Part shown: positions 39,443-51,555 of the stretch, piece after piece
Position numbering within the stretch: position 1 is the stretch's first letter
Layout: each line of letters starts with the position of its first letter
Source: Pseudomonas kilonensis
GTDB lineage: Bacteria; Pseudomonadota; Gammaproteobacteria; Pseudomonadales; Pseudomonadaceae
Direction of reading: 5' to 3'
Length of the DNA: 64,000 nucleotides
Assembly (NCBI RefSeq): GCF_001269885.1
Contig: NZ_LHVH01000006.1
Span: 51,406 to 115,405 of the forward strand
Translations under genes and position numbers: made by a program
The notes under the pieces: model-generated
Told to the model about the DNA's origin: nothing
The model's input: the letters and a program-made list of their open reading frames with translations, nothing else
Databases searched by the model: none

Positions 39443-42400
39443 ATGAAAGCAGGTCTGTACCAACCAGATGAATTCAAGGATAACTGCGGTTTCGGCCTGA
39501 TAGCTCATATGCAGGGCGAGCCCAGCCACACCCTTTTGCAAACGGCCATTGAGGCCCTGACCTGCATGACCCACCGTGGTGGGATCAACGCCGACGGCAA
39601 GACCGGCGACGGTTGTGGCTTGCTGATTCAAAAGCCCGACGAGTTCCTGCGTGCCGTAGCCCAGGAAACGTTTGGCGTGACCCTGCCCAAGCAGTACGCC
39701 GTGGGCATGGTGTTCTTCAATCAGGACCCGGTGAAGGCGCAAGCGGCTCGCGAAAACATGAATCGCGAAATCCTGGCTGCCGGCCTGCAACTGGTCGGCT
39801 GGCGCAAAGTGCCGATCGACACCAGTGTCCTCGGCCGCCTGGCGCTTGAGCGCCTGCCGCAGATCGAACAGGTGTTCATCGCCGGCGAAGGCTTGAGCGA
39901 CCAGGACATGTCGATCAAGCTGTTCAGCTCCCGTCGTCGTTCGTCCGTGGCCAATGCCGCCGACACCGATCACTACATCTGCAGCTTTTCCCACAAGACC
40001 ATTATCTACAAAGGCCTGATGATGCCGGCGGACCTCACCGCCTTCTATCCAGACCTGAGCGACGAGCGCCTGAAAACCGCGATCTGCGTGTTCCACCAGC
40101 GCTTCTCCACCAACACCCTGCCGAAATGGCCGCTGGCCCAGCCATTCCGCTTCCTCGCCCACAACGGCGAGATCAACACCATCACCGGCAACCGCAACTG
40201 GGCCGTGGCCCGTCGCACCAAGTTCGCCAACGACCTGATGCCGGACCTCGAAGAGCTCGGCCCACTGGTCAACCGCGTGGGCTCGGACTCCTCGAGCATG
40301 GACAACATGCTGGAACTGATGGTGACCGGTGGCATCGACCTGTTCCGTGGCGTGCGCATGCTCGTGCCGCCGGCGTGGCAGAACGTCGAGACCATGGACC
40401 CGGACCTGCGCGCTTTCTACGAATACAACTCCATGCACATGGAGCCGTGGGACGGCCCGGCCGGTATCGTCATGACCGACGGTCGCTACGCTGTGTGCCT
40501 GCTGGACCGTAACGGTCTGCGTCCGGCGCGTTGGGTCACCACCACCAACGGGTTCATCACCCTGGCGTCGGAAATCGGCGTCTGGAACTATCAGCCCGAA
40601 GACGTCATCGCCAAGGGCCGCGTAGGCCCGGGCCAGATCTTTGCCGTGGACACCGAGACCGGCCAGATCCTCGACACCGACGCCATCGACAACCGCCTCA
40701 AGTCCCGTCATCCGTACAAGCAATGGCTGCGCAAGAATGCCCTGCGCATCCAGGCGACCATGGAAGACAACGACCATGGCTCGGCTTTCTATGATGTTGA
40801 CCAGCTCAAGCAGTACATGAAGATGTACCAGGTGACGTTCGAAGAGCGTGACCAGGTGCTGCGCCCGCTGGGCGAGCAGGGCTACGAAGCGGTCGGCTCC
40901 ATGGGTGACGACACGCCGATGGCCGTGCTGTCGCAGCGCGTGCGTACGCCGTACGACTATTTCCGCCAGCAGTTCGCCCAGGTGACCAACCCACCGATCG
41001 ACCCGCTGCGCGAAGCGATCGTGATGTCCCTGGAAATCTGCCTCGGTGCCGAGCGCAACATTTTCCAGGAGTCGCCGGAACACGCCTCGCGGGTGATCCT
41101 CAGCTCGCCGGTCATTTCCCCGGCCAAGTGGCGCTCGTTGACCAACCTCGACCGCCCGGGCTTTGCGCGCCAGGTCATCGACCTGAACTACGACGAAAGC
41201 GTCGGCCTGGAAGCGGCGATCCGCAACGTGGCCGATCAGGCTGAAGAAGCCGCGCGCGCCGGTCGTACCCAGATCGTCCTCAGCGACCGTCATATCGCGC
41301 CGGGCAAGCTGCCGATCCATGCCTCGCTGGCCACCGGTGCGGTGCACCATCGCCTGACCGAAAAAGGCCTGCGCTGCGACTCCAACATCCTGGTAGAGAC
41401 CGCCACCGCCCGCGATCCGCATCACTTCGCGGTGCTGATCGGTTTCGGTGCCTCGGCGGTGTATCCGTTCCTGGCCTATGAAGTGCTGGGCGACCTGATC
41501 CGTACCGGTGAAGTGCTGGGCGACCTCTATGAGGTGTTCAAGAACTACCGCAAGGGCATCACCAAGGGCCTGCTCAAGATCCTGTCGAAGATGGGTATCT
41601 CGACCATCGCCTCGTACCGTGGCGCGCAACTGTTCGAGGCCATCGGCCTGTCCGAAGAAGTCTGCGAGCTGAGCTTCCGTGGCGTGCCGAGCCGCATCAA
41701 AGGTGCGCGTTTCGTCGACATCGAAGCCGAACAGAAAGCCCTGGCGGCCGAAGCCTGGAGCCCGCGTAAGCCGATCCAGCAAGGCGGTCTGTTGAAGTTC
41801 GTCCATGGTGGCGAGTACCACGCCTACAACCCGGACGTGGTCAGCACCTTGCAAGCCGCCGTGCAGCAGGGCGACTACAGCAAGTTCAAGGAATACACCT
41901 CGTTGGTGGACAACCGTCCGGTGTCGATGATTCGCGACCTGCTCAAGGTCAAGACCCTCGACACGCCGCTGGACATCAGTGAAATAGAGCCGCTGGAATC
42001 GGTGCTCAAGCGCTTCGATTCGGCCGGTATTTCCCTGGGCGCCTTGTCCCCGGAAGCCCACGAAGCCCTGGCCGAAGCCATGAACCGCCTCGGTGCGCGT
42101 TCCAACTCCGGTGAAGGCGGCGAAGACCCGGCGCGCTACGGCACCATCAAGAGTTCGAAAATCAAGCAGGTGGCGACCGGCCGCTTCGGTGTGACGCCGG
42201 AATATCTGGTCAACGCTGAAGTGCTGCAGATCAAGGTTGCCCAGGGCGCCAAGCCCGGCGAAGGCGGCCAGTTGCCCGGCGGCAAGGTCAACGGCCTGAT
42301 CGCCAAGCTGCGCTACGCGGTACCCGGCGTGACCCTGATCTCGCCGCCGCCGCACCACGACATCTACTCGATCGAAGACTTGTCGCAACTGATCTTCGAC

Positions 42401-43891
42401 CTCAAGCAGGTGAACCCCAAGGCGCTGGTCTCGGTGAAACTGGTGGCGGAAGCCGGCGTTGGCACCATCGCGGCCGGCGTGGCCAAGGCCTATGCCGACC
42501 TGATCACCATCTCCGGCTACGACGGCGGCACCGGCGCATCGCCGCTGACTTCGATCAAGTACGCTGGCGCACCGTGGGAACTGGGCCTGGCTGAAACCCA
42601 CCAGACCCTGCGCGGCAACGATTTGCGCGGCAAGGTCCGGGTGCAGACCGACGGTGGCCTGAAAACCGGCCTGGACGTGATCAAGGCCGCCATCCTCGGC
42701 GCCGAGAGCTTCGGCTTCGGCACCGCGCCGATGATCGCCCTGGGCTGCAAATACCTGCGCATCTGCCACCTGAACAACTGCGCCACCGGCGTCGCGACCC
42801 AGAACGACAAGCTGCGCAAGGACCACTACATTGGTACCGTCGACATGGTGGTGAATTTCTTCACCTACGTGGCCGAAGAGACCCGTGAGTGGCTGGCGAA
42901 GCTGGGCGTGCGCTCGCTTGAAGAGCTGATCGGCCGTACCGATCTGCTGGAAGTGATCGAAGGCCAGACCGCCAAGCAGCATCACCTGGACCTGACCCCA
43001 TTGCTGGGCAGCGATTACATTCCGGCAGACAAGCCACAGTTCTGCCAGGTTGATCGCAACCCGCCATTCGACAAGGGTGAGCTGGCCGAGAAGATGGTCG
43101 ACATGGCCGCTGCGGCGATCAACGACCTGAGCGGTGCCGAGTTCGACCTGGATATCTGCAACTGCGACCGTTCCATCGGCGCACGGATCTCCGGCGAAAT
43201 CGCGCGCAAGCACGGCAACCAGGGCATGGCCAAGGCGCCGGTGACCTTCCGCTTCAAGGGCACCGCAGGCCAGAGCTTCGGCGTCTGGAACGCCGGTGGC
43301 CTGAACATGTACCTGGAAGGCGATGCCAACGACTACGTGGGCAAGGGCATGACCGGCGGCAAGCTGGTCATCGTTCCGCCCAAGGGCAGCGTCTACAAGA
43401 CTCAGGACAGTGCCATCATCGGCAACACCTGCCTCTACGGCGCCACAGGCGGCAAGCTGTTCGCCGCCGGCACCGCGGGCGAGCGTTTTGCCGTGCGTAA
43501 CTCCGGGGCCCACACTGTGGTGGAAGGCACCGGCGATCACTGCTGCGAGTACATGACCGGTGGTTTTGTCTGCGTGCTGGGCAAGACCGGTTATAACTTC
43601 GGCTCAGGCATGACCGGCGGTTTCGCCTACGTGCTCGACCAGGACAACACCTTCGTTGACCGGGTCAACCACGAACTGGTGGAAATCCAGCGGATCAGCG
43701 GCGAGGCGATGGAAGCCTATCGCAGCCACCTGCAAAACGTGCTGAACGAGTACGTCGCGGAAACCGACAGCGAGTGGGGTCGTGAACTCGCCGAGAACCT
43801 CGATGACTACTTGCGCCGTTTCTGGCTGGTCAAGCCCAAGGCTGCCAACCTGAAGTCGTTGCTTTCCAGCACTCGTGCCAACCCGCAGTGA
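39443..43891 (+). CDS. gltB: Glutamate synthase large subunit
   Basis: NADPH-GOGAT alpha subunit: transfers the glutamine amide to 2-oxoglutarate. The 1482-residue protein from ATG 39443 ([20 protein letters not shown]) has a short propeptide, the Ntn nucleophile Cys15 of the amidotransferase domain, the central and FMN-binding synthase domains ([19 protein letters not shown] segment), the Fe-S cysteines in [16 protein letters not shown], and the C-terminal glycine-rich beta-helix. A GTG two codons upstream is a less likely start. gltD follows after 33 bases. Confidence 0.97.
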   Translation: MKAGLYQPDEFKDNCGFGLIAHMQGEPSHTLLQTAIEALTCMTHRGGINADGKTGDGCGLLIQKPDEFLRAVAQETFGVTLPKQYAVGMVFFNQDPVKAQAARENMNREILAAGLQLVGWRKVPIDTSVLGRLALERLPQIEQVFIAGEGLSDQDMSIKLFSSRRRSSVANAADTDHYICSFSHKTIIYKGLMMPADLTAFYPDLSDERLKTAICVFHQRFSTNTLPKWPLAQPFRFLAHNGEINTITGNRNWAVARRTKFANDLMPDLEELGPLVNRVGSDSSSMDNMLELMVTGGIDLFRGVRMLVPPAWQNVETMDPDLRAFYEYNSMHMEPWDGPAGIVMTDGRYAVCLLDRNGLRPARWVTTTNGFITLASEIGVWNYQPEDVIAKGRVGPGQIFAVDTETGQILDTDAIDNRLKSRHPYKQWLRKNALRIQATMEDNDHGSAFYDVDQLKQYMKMYQVTFEERDQVLRPLGEQGYEAVGSMGDDTPMAVLSQRVRTPYDYFRQQFAQVTNPPIDPLREAIVMSLEICLGAERNIFQESPEHASRVILSSPVISPAKWRSLTNLDRPGFARQVIDLNYDESVGLEAAIRNVADQAEEAARAGRTQIVLSDRHIAPGKLPIHASLATGAVHHRLTEKGLRCDSNILVETATARDPHHFAVLIGFGASAVYPFLAYEVLGDLIRTGEVLGDLYEVFKNYRKGITKGLLKILSKMGISTIASYRGAQLFEAIGLSEEVCELSFRGVPSRIKGARFVDIEAEQKALAAEAWSPRKPIQQGGLLKFVHGGEYHAYNPDVVSTLQAAVQQGDYSKFKEYTSLVDNRPVSMIRDLLKVKTLDTPLDISEIEPLESVLKRFDSAGISLGALSPEAHEALAEAMNRLGARSNSGEGGEDPARYGTIKSSKIKQVATGRFGVTPEYLVNAEVLQIKVAQGAKPGEGGQLPGGKVNGLIAKLRYAVPGVTLISPPPHHDIYSIEDLSQLIFDLKQVNPKALVSVKLVAEAGVGTIAAGVAKAYADLITISGYDGGTGASPLTSIKYAGAPWELGLAETHQTLRGNDLRGKVRVQTDGGLKTGLDVIKAAILGAESFGFGTAPMIALGCKYLRICHLNNCATGVATQNDKLRKDHYIGTVDMVVNFFTYVAEETREWLAKLGVRSLEELIGRTDLLEVIEGQTAKQHHLDLTPLLGSDYIPADKPQFCQVDRNPPFDKGELAEKMVDMAAAAINDLSGAEFDLDICNCDRSIGARISGEIARKHGNQGMAKAPVTFRFKGTAGQSFGVWNAGGLNMYLEGDANDYVGKGMTGGKLVIVPPKGSVYKTQDSAIIGNTCLYGATGGKLFAAGTAGERFAVRNSGAHTVVEGTGDHCCEYMTGGFVCVLGKTGYNFGSGMTGGFAYVLDQDNTFVDRVNHELVEIQRISGEAMEAYRSHLQNVLNEYVAETDSEWGRELAENLDDYLRRFWLVKPKAANLKSLLSSTRANPQ

Positions 43892-45343
<1,452 letters not shown>

Positions 45344-45360
45344 CCGAACGACACCAAACC

Positions 45361-45477
45361 CTGTGTGTGAGCTTTGTGGGAGCAAAGCTTGCTCGCGATC
45401 CAGGCGCCTCGGTACTCAAGAGACCGCGGTGTTTTCATCGCGGGCAAGCCTTGCTCCCACAAAAAAAGTTCCCACAG
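45361..45477. repeat. Nested double REP palindrome (inverted copy)
   Basis: Same subfamily as 12194-12308 and 18300-18407 but in the opposite orientation: interior GATCCAGGCGCC and AGACCGCGGTGTTTTCATCGC. The outer arms are degenerate (GTGTGTGAGC / AAGTTCCCAC). It lies between gltD and the terminator before hemE. Confidence 0.82.
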
Positions 45478-45533
45478 GTGTTTTGTGGGGTTGCGAAAGT
45501 TGTGCTGCCCCGCGACAAATTGCCCCGATAGAT

Positions 45534-45562
45534 AAAAGGCACGGCTCTTGCCGTGCCTTTTG
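45534..45562 (+). terminator. Rho-independent terminator before hemE
   Basis: AAAAGGCACGG-CTCTTG-CCGTGCCTTTT, a near-perfect bidirectional stem ending in a short T run, 46 bases ahead of the hemE start. It most likely ends the gltBD transcript. Confidence 0.88.
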
Positions 45563-45608
45563 CGTCGCGCTCTGAGAAAATGCCCGCACTTTTTTTCCGG
45601 ATGCCGAC

Positions 45609-46676
45609 ATGACTGCCCTGAAGAACGACCGTTTCCTTCGCGCCCTGCTCAAGCAACCCGTAGACGTCACCCCGGTGTGGATGATGCGCCAGGCCGGTCG
45701 CTACCTGCCGGAATACCGCGCCAGCCGCGCCAAGGCCGGTGACTTCATGAGCCTGTGCATGAACCCACAGTTCGCCTGCGAAGTGACGATGCAGCCGCTG
45801 GATCGGTATCCGCAGCTGGACGCGGCCATCCTGTTCTCCGACATCCTGACCATTCCCGATGCCATGGGCCAAGGCCTGTACTTCGAGACCGGCGAAGGTC
45901 CGCGCTTCAAGAAAGTCATCAGCACCCTGGCCGACATCGAGGCCCTGCCGATTCCCGATCCACAGAAAGACCTGGGCTACGTCATGGACGCGGTCAGCAC
46001 CATCCGCCGCGAGCTCAATGGTCGTGTGCCGCTGATCGGTTTCTCTGGCAGCCCATGGACCCTGGCCACCTACATGGTCGAAGGCGGCTCGTCGAAGGAC
46101 TTCCGCAAGACCAAGGCAATGCTCTACGACAACCCGCAAGCCATGCACCTGTTGCTGGACAAGCTGGCCCAGTCGGTCACGTCCTACCTCAACGGCCAGA
46201 TCCTGGCCGGTGCGCAAGCGGTACAGATCTTCGACACCTGGGGCGGCAACCTGTCGGCGGCGGCGTACCAGGAATTCTCCCTGGCCTACATGCGCAAGAT
46301 CGTCAGCGGCCTGATCCGCGAGCACGAGGGTCGCAAAGTCCCGGTGATCCTGTTCACCAAGAACGGCGGCCTGTGGCTGGAAAGCATCGCCGATGTCGGC
46401 GCCGACGCCCTGGGCCTGGATTGGACCTGCGACATTGGCAACGCTCGTGAGCGCGTCGGTCACAAGGTCGCGCTGCAAGGCAACATGGACCCGACCGTGC
46501 TCTACGCCAAGCCTGAAGCCATTCGTGCTGAAGTCGGGCGCATCCTGGCCAGCTACGGCAGTGGCAGCGGCCATGTGTTCAACCTCGGCCATGGCATCAC
46601 CCCGGAAGTCGACCCCGAACACGCTGGCGCCTTCCTACGGGCGGTGCATGAATTGTCGGCGCAATATCACGTCTGA
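45609..46676 (+). CDS. hemE: Uroporphyrinogen decarboxylase
   Basis: Decarboxylates uroporphyrinogen III to coproporphyrinogen III in haem synthesis, cytoplasmic. The 355-residue enzyme begins [20 protein letters not shown] and has the signature [15 protein letters not shown], the catalytic Asp in [29 protein letters not shown], and a C-terminal [16 protein letters not shown]. It ends the block syntenic with P. aeruginosa; what follows (LPMO and Gsp genes) is not part of that order. Confidence 0.97.
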   Translation: MTALKNDRFLRALLKQPVDVTPVWMMRQAGRYLPEYRASRAKAGDFMSLCMNPQFACEVTMQPLDRYPQLDAAILFSDILTIPDAMGQGLYFETGEGPRFKKVISTLADIEALPIPDPQKDLGYVMDAVSTIRRELNGRVPLIGFSGSPWTLATYMVEGGSSKDFRKTKAMLYDNPQAMHLLLDKLAQSVTSYLNGQILAGAQAVQIFDTWGGNLSAAAYQEFSLAYMRKIVSGLIREHEGRKVPVILFTKNGGLWLESIADVGADALGLDWTCDIGNARERVGHKVALQGNMDPTVLYAKPEAIRAEVGRILASYGSGSGHVFNLGHGITPEVDPEHAGAFLRAVHELSAQYHV

Positions 46677-46696
46677 TTGCGGTCCCTGTCACCCAG

Positions 46697-46728
46697 CCTG
46701 TCCGGACCTGCGCCGGACAGGCTTTTTT
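46697..46728 (+). terminator. Rho-independent terminator of hemE
   Basis: CCTGTCCGG and CCGGACAGG arms around a 7-base loop, followed by C and seven T, 20 bases after the hemE stop. Confidence 0.92.
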
Positions 46729-47017
46729 ATGCGCGCTTGTTTAACGATCCGACCTAAAGCAGCCAATGGCTTCTTTTGGGTGTGTTTGTTTGTCTTTGGT
46801 TGAGAGTTATTTCTGTTCGTAAGATGTTTCTCTAGTTATGTAGGGGAAATCGATTCAGAGATCATTCCTTCTATGTTGAGAGATTTTTCCTACATAGGGA
46901 GTGTTCGACTTTCTATAAGGTTCCGGTCACTTGCAAGGGTGTGCGCTGAGCGGTCTGGCGCACCTTTCAAGAGGACGGTGATCCGTCTTTCATTTTGATG
47001 ACTAGTCTGGAACTTAT
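46729..47017 (+). promoter_or_regulatory. AT-rich leader of the LPMO gene with inverted repeats
   Basis: This gap has no gene and is clearly more AT-rich than its surroundings. It holds a long inverted repeat, ATGTAGGGGAAATC (46838-46851) and GATTTTTCCTACAT (46882-46895), matching at 12 of 14 positions around a 30-base loop, and a hairpin GTGCGC (46941-46946) / GCGCAC (46958-46963). No convincing -35/-10 pair was found. These may be regulator or RNA structures controlling the LPMO. Confidence 0.45.
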
Positions 47018-48484
47018 ATGAAGAATAACTTCAACAAGAGCAATCTATTAACGGGGTGTGCGTCCTCATTAGTTCTGTTGTCGGCCATGGCGGCATCCCA
47101 AAGTGTACTGGCCCATGGTTACCTCGACGTGCCACCTTCGCGTGCATTGCTGTGCCAGAAAGGCGAAAACAAAAATTGCGGGCAAGCGCAATACGAGCCA
47201 CAAAGTACCGGTGAAACCTTTAAAGGTTTCCCCAATGGAGTGGGCGGTGCCCCGCTGCAAGGTCCCATTGACGGTAAAATCGCCAGCGGCGGCCACGCCA
47301 TGTTTTCCGCCCTCGATGCCCAGTCGGCCACGCGCTGGCACCTGACTGAAATCAATGACCGCAATATTGCCTTTAAATGGCACTACACCGCGGCGCACCC
47401 AGCGACCAAGCACGAATACTTCATCACTCGCGACGGTTGGAATCCCAACGAAGCGCTCAAGCGAGCCTCGTTCGACCGCACGCCGTTCTGTACGGTGGAT
47501 GGCGGTAATCAACTCCCGGTAGCAGGTACCCCGCATAACTGCGTCATTCCCGACAGCAAGACGGGTCATCACGTCATCCTGGCGGTCTGGACGGTAGGTG
47601 ACACCGCCAATGCGTTCTATGATCCGGCGGATGTGAACATTCTCGCCGAAGCCGCATTGCCGGGCGGCTGGCAGCCGGTGGGCAGCATTGCGCCATCGAC
47701 CCCATTGCTGGTGGGTGACAAGGTCAAGGCCCGGGCGTTCTCCGCGACCGGCGAAAGTGCCGAATACAGCGTAGAAATCAGCATCGACAACGCCGAGGAA
47801 GGCAAGCCTGAGAACTGGTCGTTCAAACTGGCCGAAGCCATCAACAACGCTCACCCCCTGATTCGTGCCGGTATTCGTGACGAAGACGGCAACATCACGC
47901 CGATCAAGGGCGCCAACAGCCTGTACGCCCAGGACGAAAGTGGCGTTAAGCGCTATGAAGTGCAACTGGACATGAAGGAAGACGCTGGCGCCAGCATGGA
48001 AATTTCTTCCCTGCAGCCAGAGTACGTACTCGACAAAGGTCGGGTCAGCATGGCCTTCACCGCGCAGACGAACCGCAGGATGAACCTTGAAGCCACGCTG
48101 TTCGATGAGAAGAACAAGCAGGTCGGTGTCGTTAGTCAGACCGTGGGTGAAGGCAGCACCGGCCTGAACCTGGACGTGCGCAGCGCGCCTGGCGCTCACA
48201 CCCTGACACTGGTGGGGACCACCGAAGACGGGCGCACCAATCGCCAGGACACCCAGGCGGTCACCTTGACCGGCGAGGGCGCGGGCATCGAGTACGACTT
48301 CGTGTTCCCTGAAGGCCTCAGCGACTACACCGCCGGCACGAAAGTGCTGCAACCCAAGACTGACGAAGTCTTCGAGTGCAAGCCGTTCCCGGCGTCCGGC
48401 TACTGCAAGCAGTACAGCCCGACGTCGAACGGTTTCGAGCCGGGAGTCGGTGCGTCCTGGCAGAGCGCCTGGGACAAGCTGTAA
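47018..48484 (+). CDS. gbpA: AA10 lytic polysaccharide monooxygenase, GbpA-like, with CBM73
   Basis: Secreted copper enzyme that oxidatively cleaves chitin. The 488-residue protein has a signal peptide to Ala32, which exposes His33 (HGYLDVPPSR) as mature residue 1. The copper histidine brace is His33 and His127 (in YTAAHPATKHEY), with axial Phe200 in TANAFYDPADV. The AA10 domain (33 to about 207) is followed by GbpA-type domains (about 220-425) and a C-terminal CBM73-like chitin-binding module (FECKPFPASGYC and EPGVGASWQSAW). As in V. cholerae GbpA and P. aeruginosa CbpD, type II secretion is expected, and the gsp operon lies directly downstream. Confidence 0.93.
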   Translation: MKNNFNKSNLLTGCASSLVLLSAMAASQSVLAHGYLDVPPSRALLCQKGENKNCGQAQYEPQSTGETFKGFPNGVGGAPLQGPIDGKIASGGHAMFSALDAQSATRWHLTEINDRNIAFKWHYTAAHPATKHEYFITRDGWNPNEALKRASFDRTPFCTVDGGNQLPVAGTPHNCVIPDSKTGHHVILAVWTVGDTANAFYDPADVNILAEAALPGGWQPVGSIAPSTPLLVGDKVKARAFSATGESAEYSVEISIDNAEEGKPENWSFKLAEAINNAHPLIRAGIRDEDGNITPIKGANSLYAQDESGVKRYEVQLDMKEDAGASMEISSLQPEYVLDKGRVSMAFTAQTNRRMNLEATLFDEKNKQVGVVSQTVGEGSTGLNLDVRSAPGAHTLTLVGTTEDGRTNRQDTQAVTLTGEGAGIEYDFVFPEGLSDYTAGTKVLQPKTDEVFECKPFPASGYCKQYSPTSNGFEPGVGASWQSAWDKL

Positions 48485-48498
48485 GTCCTGACAGGCAT

Positions 48499-48532
48499 GG
48501 CCCCAGGCGATCCGCACGGGTTGCCTGGGGCC
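48499..48532 (+). terminator. Strong hairpin between the LPMO and cytochrome b561 genes
   Basis: Perfect 10-base stem GGCCCCAGGC/GCCTGGGGCC, 14-base loop, starting 15 bases after the LPMO stop. Only TTCAT follows, so it may attenuate read-through or protect the LPMO mRNA end rather than stop all transcription into the gsp genes. Confidence 0.6.
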
Positions 48533-48551
48533 TTCATACGAGCGCGCAGTG

Positions 48552-49094
48552 ATGTCTATCAATTACTCCAGGCGACGGGTGCTGCTGCACTGGGTGTCGG
48601 CGGCCATTATCTTATGGGCGTTGGTGTCCGGTTTTTATGTGGCGTTCAACCCGGTGTCAGCTTCGACCGAACAGTGGATCGGCTCACTCAATGTGTCGCT
48701 GACCACGCTGTTCATTCCATTTTTCGTGTGGCGGGCCTGCCTGTTTTTCGGCGCGCTGGAAGCCCGTGGAACCGCGTCTTCATTTACACAGTGGCTAGCC
48801 CTGGCGGTACACACGCTGATCTACCTGGTCATTGGCATCGTGCTGGTGACTGGTGTGCTGATGATGAAAAGCGCCATCAGTGTCTTCGGCATTGTTCACA
48901 TCCCCCAGCCACTGGGCGATCCGGCACTGATCGAACTGGCCAACACCGTCCACACCCTGTCTTGCGTGGTGCTTGCGATGCTGGTCGCGCTGCATCTGTG
49001 CGCTGTGCTCTGGCATGAGTTTTCCGGACGCCGGGTGGTGCGGCGAATGTCCTTCGCCAAGCCCGCGGGCACGATCCAGAGCGCACAACGGTGA
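48552..49094 (+). CDS. Cytochrome b561 family protein
   Basis: A 180-residue four-helix membrane protein of the bacterial di-haem b561 (CybB) type, which moves electrons from quinol. Candidate haem-ligand histidines lie in LLHWVSAAI (helix 1), LAVHTLIYL (helix 3 region), NTVHTLSCV and ALHLCAVLWHEF (last helix). The ATG at 48552 is preferred to the adjacent GTG. Its last four bases overlap the gspC GTG start, so it is translated with the secretion genes. Possible electron source for the neighbouring LPMO is inference only. Confidence 0.88.
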   Translation: MSINYSRRRVLLHWVSAAIILWALVSGFYVAFNPVSASTEQWIGSLNVSLTTLFIPFFVWRACLFFGALEARGTASSFTQWLALAVHTLIYLVIGIVLVTGVLMMKSAISVFGIVHIPQPLGDPALIELANTVHTLSCVVLAMLVALHLCAVLWHEFSGRRVVRRMSFAKPAGTIQSAQR

Positions 49095-49618
49095 GCCTGT
49101 CTTTTCGGGTCGGCAGCCGTCTGCCGAAGCTGCTGCTGGTGCTCCTGCCGCTGCTGTACGGGATCTTCCTGGCCGGGCAAGAGTGGCGCTTTCGCCAGGT
49201 ATTGGGCCGTGATGTACCGGTGCTGACCAACCCGCCGGTGGCTCCTGTCCGCGACCTGCCCAACGTCCAGGCCGTGGCCACGGTGCTTGGCCTGGCGCCT
49301 GAAGGTGCCCACGCCCCGAGCGCCGAACCGATTACGTTGCAAGCCAGTTTTGTCGCCGACCAAGGCTTGTCCCGGGCATTGCTCGCGGACGCTGCCGGCC
49401 CGCGCATTTATCAGGTGGGTGAGCGCTTGCCCGGTGGCAGCGTGCTGCGCCGGGTCGAGGCCAGCCATGTGACGTTGTGGCGCAACGGACGTGAAGAACG
49501 GTTGGCCCTGCAACACGCGGTCAAGCCCTTGCTACGCCGGTTGGAGCTCGAAGACGGGCGCCATGCGGCGCTGCATTCCTCGCAATACCTACGCCCGGTG
49601 GCCGGGCAATCAGAGTGA
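49091..49618 (+). CDS. gspC: Type II secretion system protein GspC
   Basis: Inner-membrane clamp protein that contacts the GspD secretin. The 175-residue product starts at GTG (MSLSFRVGSRLPKLLLVLLP), has one membrane helix (about 12-30), a Pro-rich linker and the HR domain (about 75-145, LQASFVADQGLSRALLAD through GREERLALQ). There is no PDZ domain or C-terminal coiled coil, so it is a short GspC. It overlaps the b561 gene by four bases. Confidence 0.87.
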   Translation: MSLSFRVGSRLPKLLLVLLPLLYGIFLAGQEWRFRQVLGRDVPVLTNPPVAPVRDLPNVQAVATVLGLAPEGAHAPSAEPITLQASFVADQGLSRALLADAAGPRIYQVGERLPGGSVLRRVEASHVTLWRNGREERLALQHAVKPLLRRLELEDGRHAALHSSQYLRPVAGQSE

Positions 49619-49626
49619 TCGAATTC

Positions 49627-51555
49627 ATGAACAGCTTTATCCGGGGCCGTGTTTCGCGGGTCCTGCTCTGCCTCGCCACGTCGTGCCTACTGACGCCCGC
49701 CGGTTTGCTACAGGCCGAAGAGACCCAGTGGCAACTGGCGATGAACAACGCGGAACTGCGCGATGTGGTCGAGGAGTTCTCCGCGATCCTGGGCAAGACC
49801 GTGGTGCTCGATCCCCGGGTGTCGGGGCGCATCACCGTCATGTCCCGTGAGGCGCTGGACCGCGAAGGCGTGCGGCGGTTGTTCTATTCGGTACTCGATG
49901 CGCATAACTTCACCGTGATCGACGAAGGCGAGCGGATCCTGATCACCCCGGTCAGCGAGGCCAAGACGCGCGCCGGAATCACTGATGCGAAAAGCGCCAC
50001 GCCGTCGCAGTTCGTCACCCGGGTCATCGACCTGCAATCGAGCATCGCTGCCGACGTCGCCGGGCTGGTCCGGCCCTTGGTGTCGGCCAATGGTTACGTC
50101 GGCCCTTCGGTATCGTCCAACGCGCTGGTGGTCACCGACACGGCTGCCAATGCCCAGCGCATTGCCGACGTGGTTCGGCAGTTGGACTCAGGGCGCAACC
50201 GCAATCATGTGGTGGTGCGGTTGCGGCATGCCCAGGCCGGCGATATCGCACCGCTGATGGAAGCCTCCGGTGGCAAGCGCGAGGGCGATATGGCGGGCCT
50301 GGTGATCGCCGATGCCCGCAGCAATCGCCTGGTGATCATCGGCGCACCGGTGGTGCGTCAGCGCTTGGTCAACCTGGCTCGGACCCTCGACGTCCCTGCC
50401 GTCGTCTCCCAGGACAACGCCCGGGTCATCCGTCTGCGCCATAGCGATGCCAAGCAATTGGCCGAGGTGCTGGAAGGCGTCGGGCAGGATAAAAAAACCA
50501 CGCCGACCCTGGCCGGCCAGCGGGACATTGCCGCCACCCGCCCGTTCATGATCAAGGCCGATGAAAGCCAGAATGCCCTGGTGTTGATCGCCGATCCGGC
50601 CCAGGTCCGCATCATCGAAAACATCGTCCGTGAACTGGATCAACCTCGGGCCCAGGTGCTTATCCACGCGGCCATCGTGGAGGTTTCCGGGGACATTACC
50701 GAAGCCTTGGGCGTGCAGTGGGGCCTCGACAGAGGCAGCGCGACCGGGTTCATCAACTTCCCGGGAACCGACATCCCGATCATCGGCAACCTGAACCTCA
50801 GCGAACTGGATAAAGGACCGGAAGGCGCGATCCTGCGGCTGGGCGGCGACCGCTTCAGTGCGCTGATCTCGGCGCTGGCGAGCAATACCCACAGCAACCT
50901 GCTGTCCACACCCAGCCTGCTGACCCTGGATAATCAGGAAGCGGAAATCATCGTGGGCCAGAACGTCCCGTTCAAGACCGGCTCCTACGCCACCAGCGGT
51001 AACGGTGCGGACAATCCGTTCACCACCGTCGAACGCAAGGACGTCGGCATCAGCCTCAAGGTCAAGCCGTACATCAACGAAGGCTCGACCTTGCGCCTTG
51101 AGGTCGAGCAGGAAGTCTCGGACATCGCGCCGTCGGTCTCCGGTGTGGACTCCTCGGACCTGATCACCAACAAGCGGGCCTTGAAGAGCACGATCCTGGC
51201 GGACGATGGCGAGATCATCGTGATCGGCGGCTTGATCCGCGACAGTGTTCGCACCCAGCAAAGCGGTGTGCCGTTGCTGCGCAGTATTCCGTACCTGGGC
51301 GCGCTGTTTCGCTGGAACCGCGACACCCAGACCAAAAGCAACCTGATGGTATTCCTGCGCCCGACCATCGTGCGCAGCAACGAAGACCTCGCCGAGGTGA
51401 GCCGTCAGCGTTATGACGCGCTCCGGGACCTGAGCAAGCGGGGCTCGCGGAAGAACAATTCGCTGCTGCTGCCGCGGGACGCTCGCCAGTTGTTCGAATC
51501 CTCCCCGCAAGCGCCGTCGGCCGACCCGCGCCCACAGCGCTCCGGTGACCTGTGA
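49627..51555 (+). CDS. gspD: Type II secretion system secretin GspD
   Basis: Outer-membrane secretin pore. About 642 residues, with a signal peptide (MNSFIRGRVSRVLLCLATSC to about AEE), N0 (WQLAMNNAELRDVVEEFSAI), N1-N3 repeats (VRRLFYSVLDAHNF, FVTRVIDLQSSIAADVAG, VIRLRHSDAKQLAEVL) and the C-terminal secretin domain with SNLLSTPSLLTLDNQEAEII and VPLLRSIPYLGALFRW. The start is either ATG 49627 or the GTG at 49615 that overlaps the gspC stop; both keep the signal peptide. Confidence 0.95.
   Translation: MNSFIRGRVSRVLLCLATSCLLTPAGLLQAEETQWQLAMNNAELRDVVEEFSAILGKTVVLDPRVSGRITVMSREALDREGVRRLFYSVLDAHNFTVIDEGERILITPVSEAKTRAGITDAKSATPSQFVTRVIDLQSSIAADVAGLVRPLVSANGYVGPSVSSNALVVTDTAANAQRIADVVRQLDSGRNRNHVVVRLRHAQAGDIAPLMEASGGKREGDMAGLVIADARSNRLVIIGAPVVRQRLVNLARTLDVPAVVSQDNARVIRLRHSDAKQLAEVLEGVGQDKKTTPTLAGQRDIAATRPFMIKADESQNALVLIADPAQVRIIENIVRELDQPRAQVLIHAAIVEVSGDITEALGVQWGLDRGSATGFINFPGTDIPIIGNLNLSELDKGPEGAILRLGGDRFSALISALASNTHSNLLSTPSLLTLDNQEAEIIVGQNVPFKTGSYATSGNGADNPFTTVERKDVGISLKVKPYINEGSTLRLEVEQEVSDIAPSVSGVDSSDLITNKRALKSTILADDGEIIVIGGLIRDSVRTQQSGVPLLRSIPYLGALFRWNRDTQTKSNLMVFLRPTIVRSNEDLAEVSRQRYDALRDLSKRGSRKNNSLLLPRDARQLFESSPQAPSADPRPQRSGDL

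Noticed and set aside
39299..43540. 1413-residue open frame antisense to gltB
   Set aside because: Exact shadow of the well-supported gltB gene in a high-GC genome; no family resemblance.
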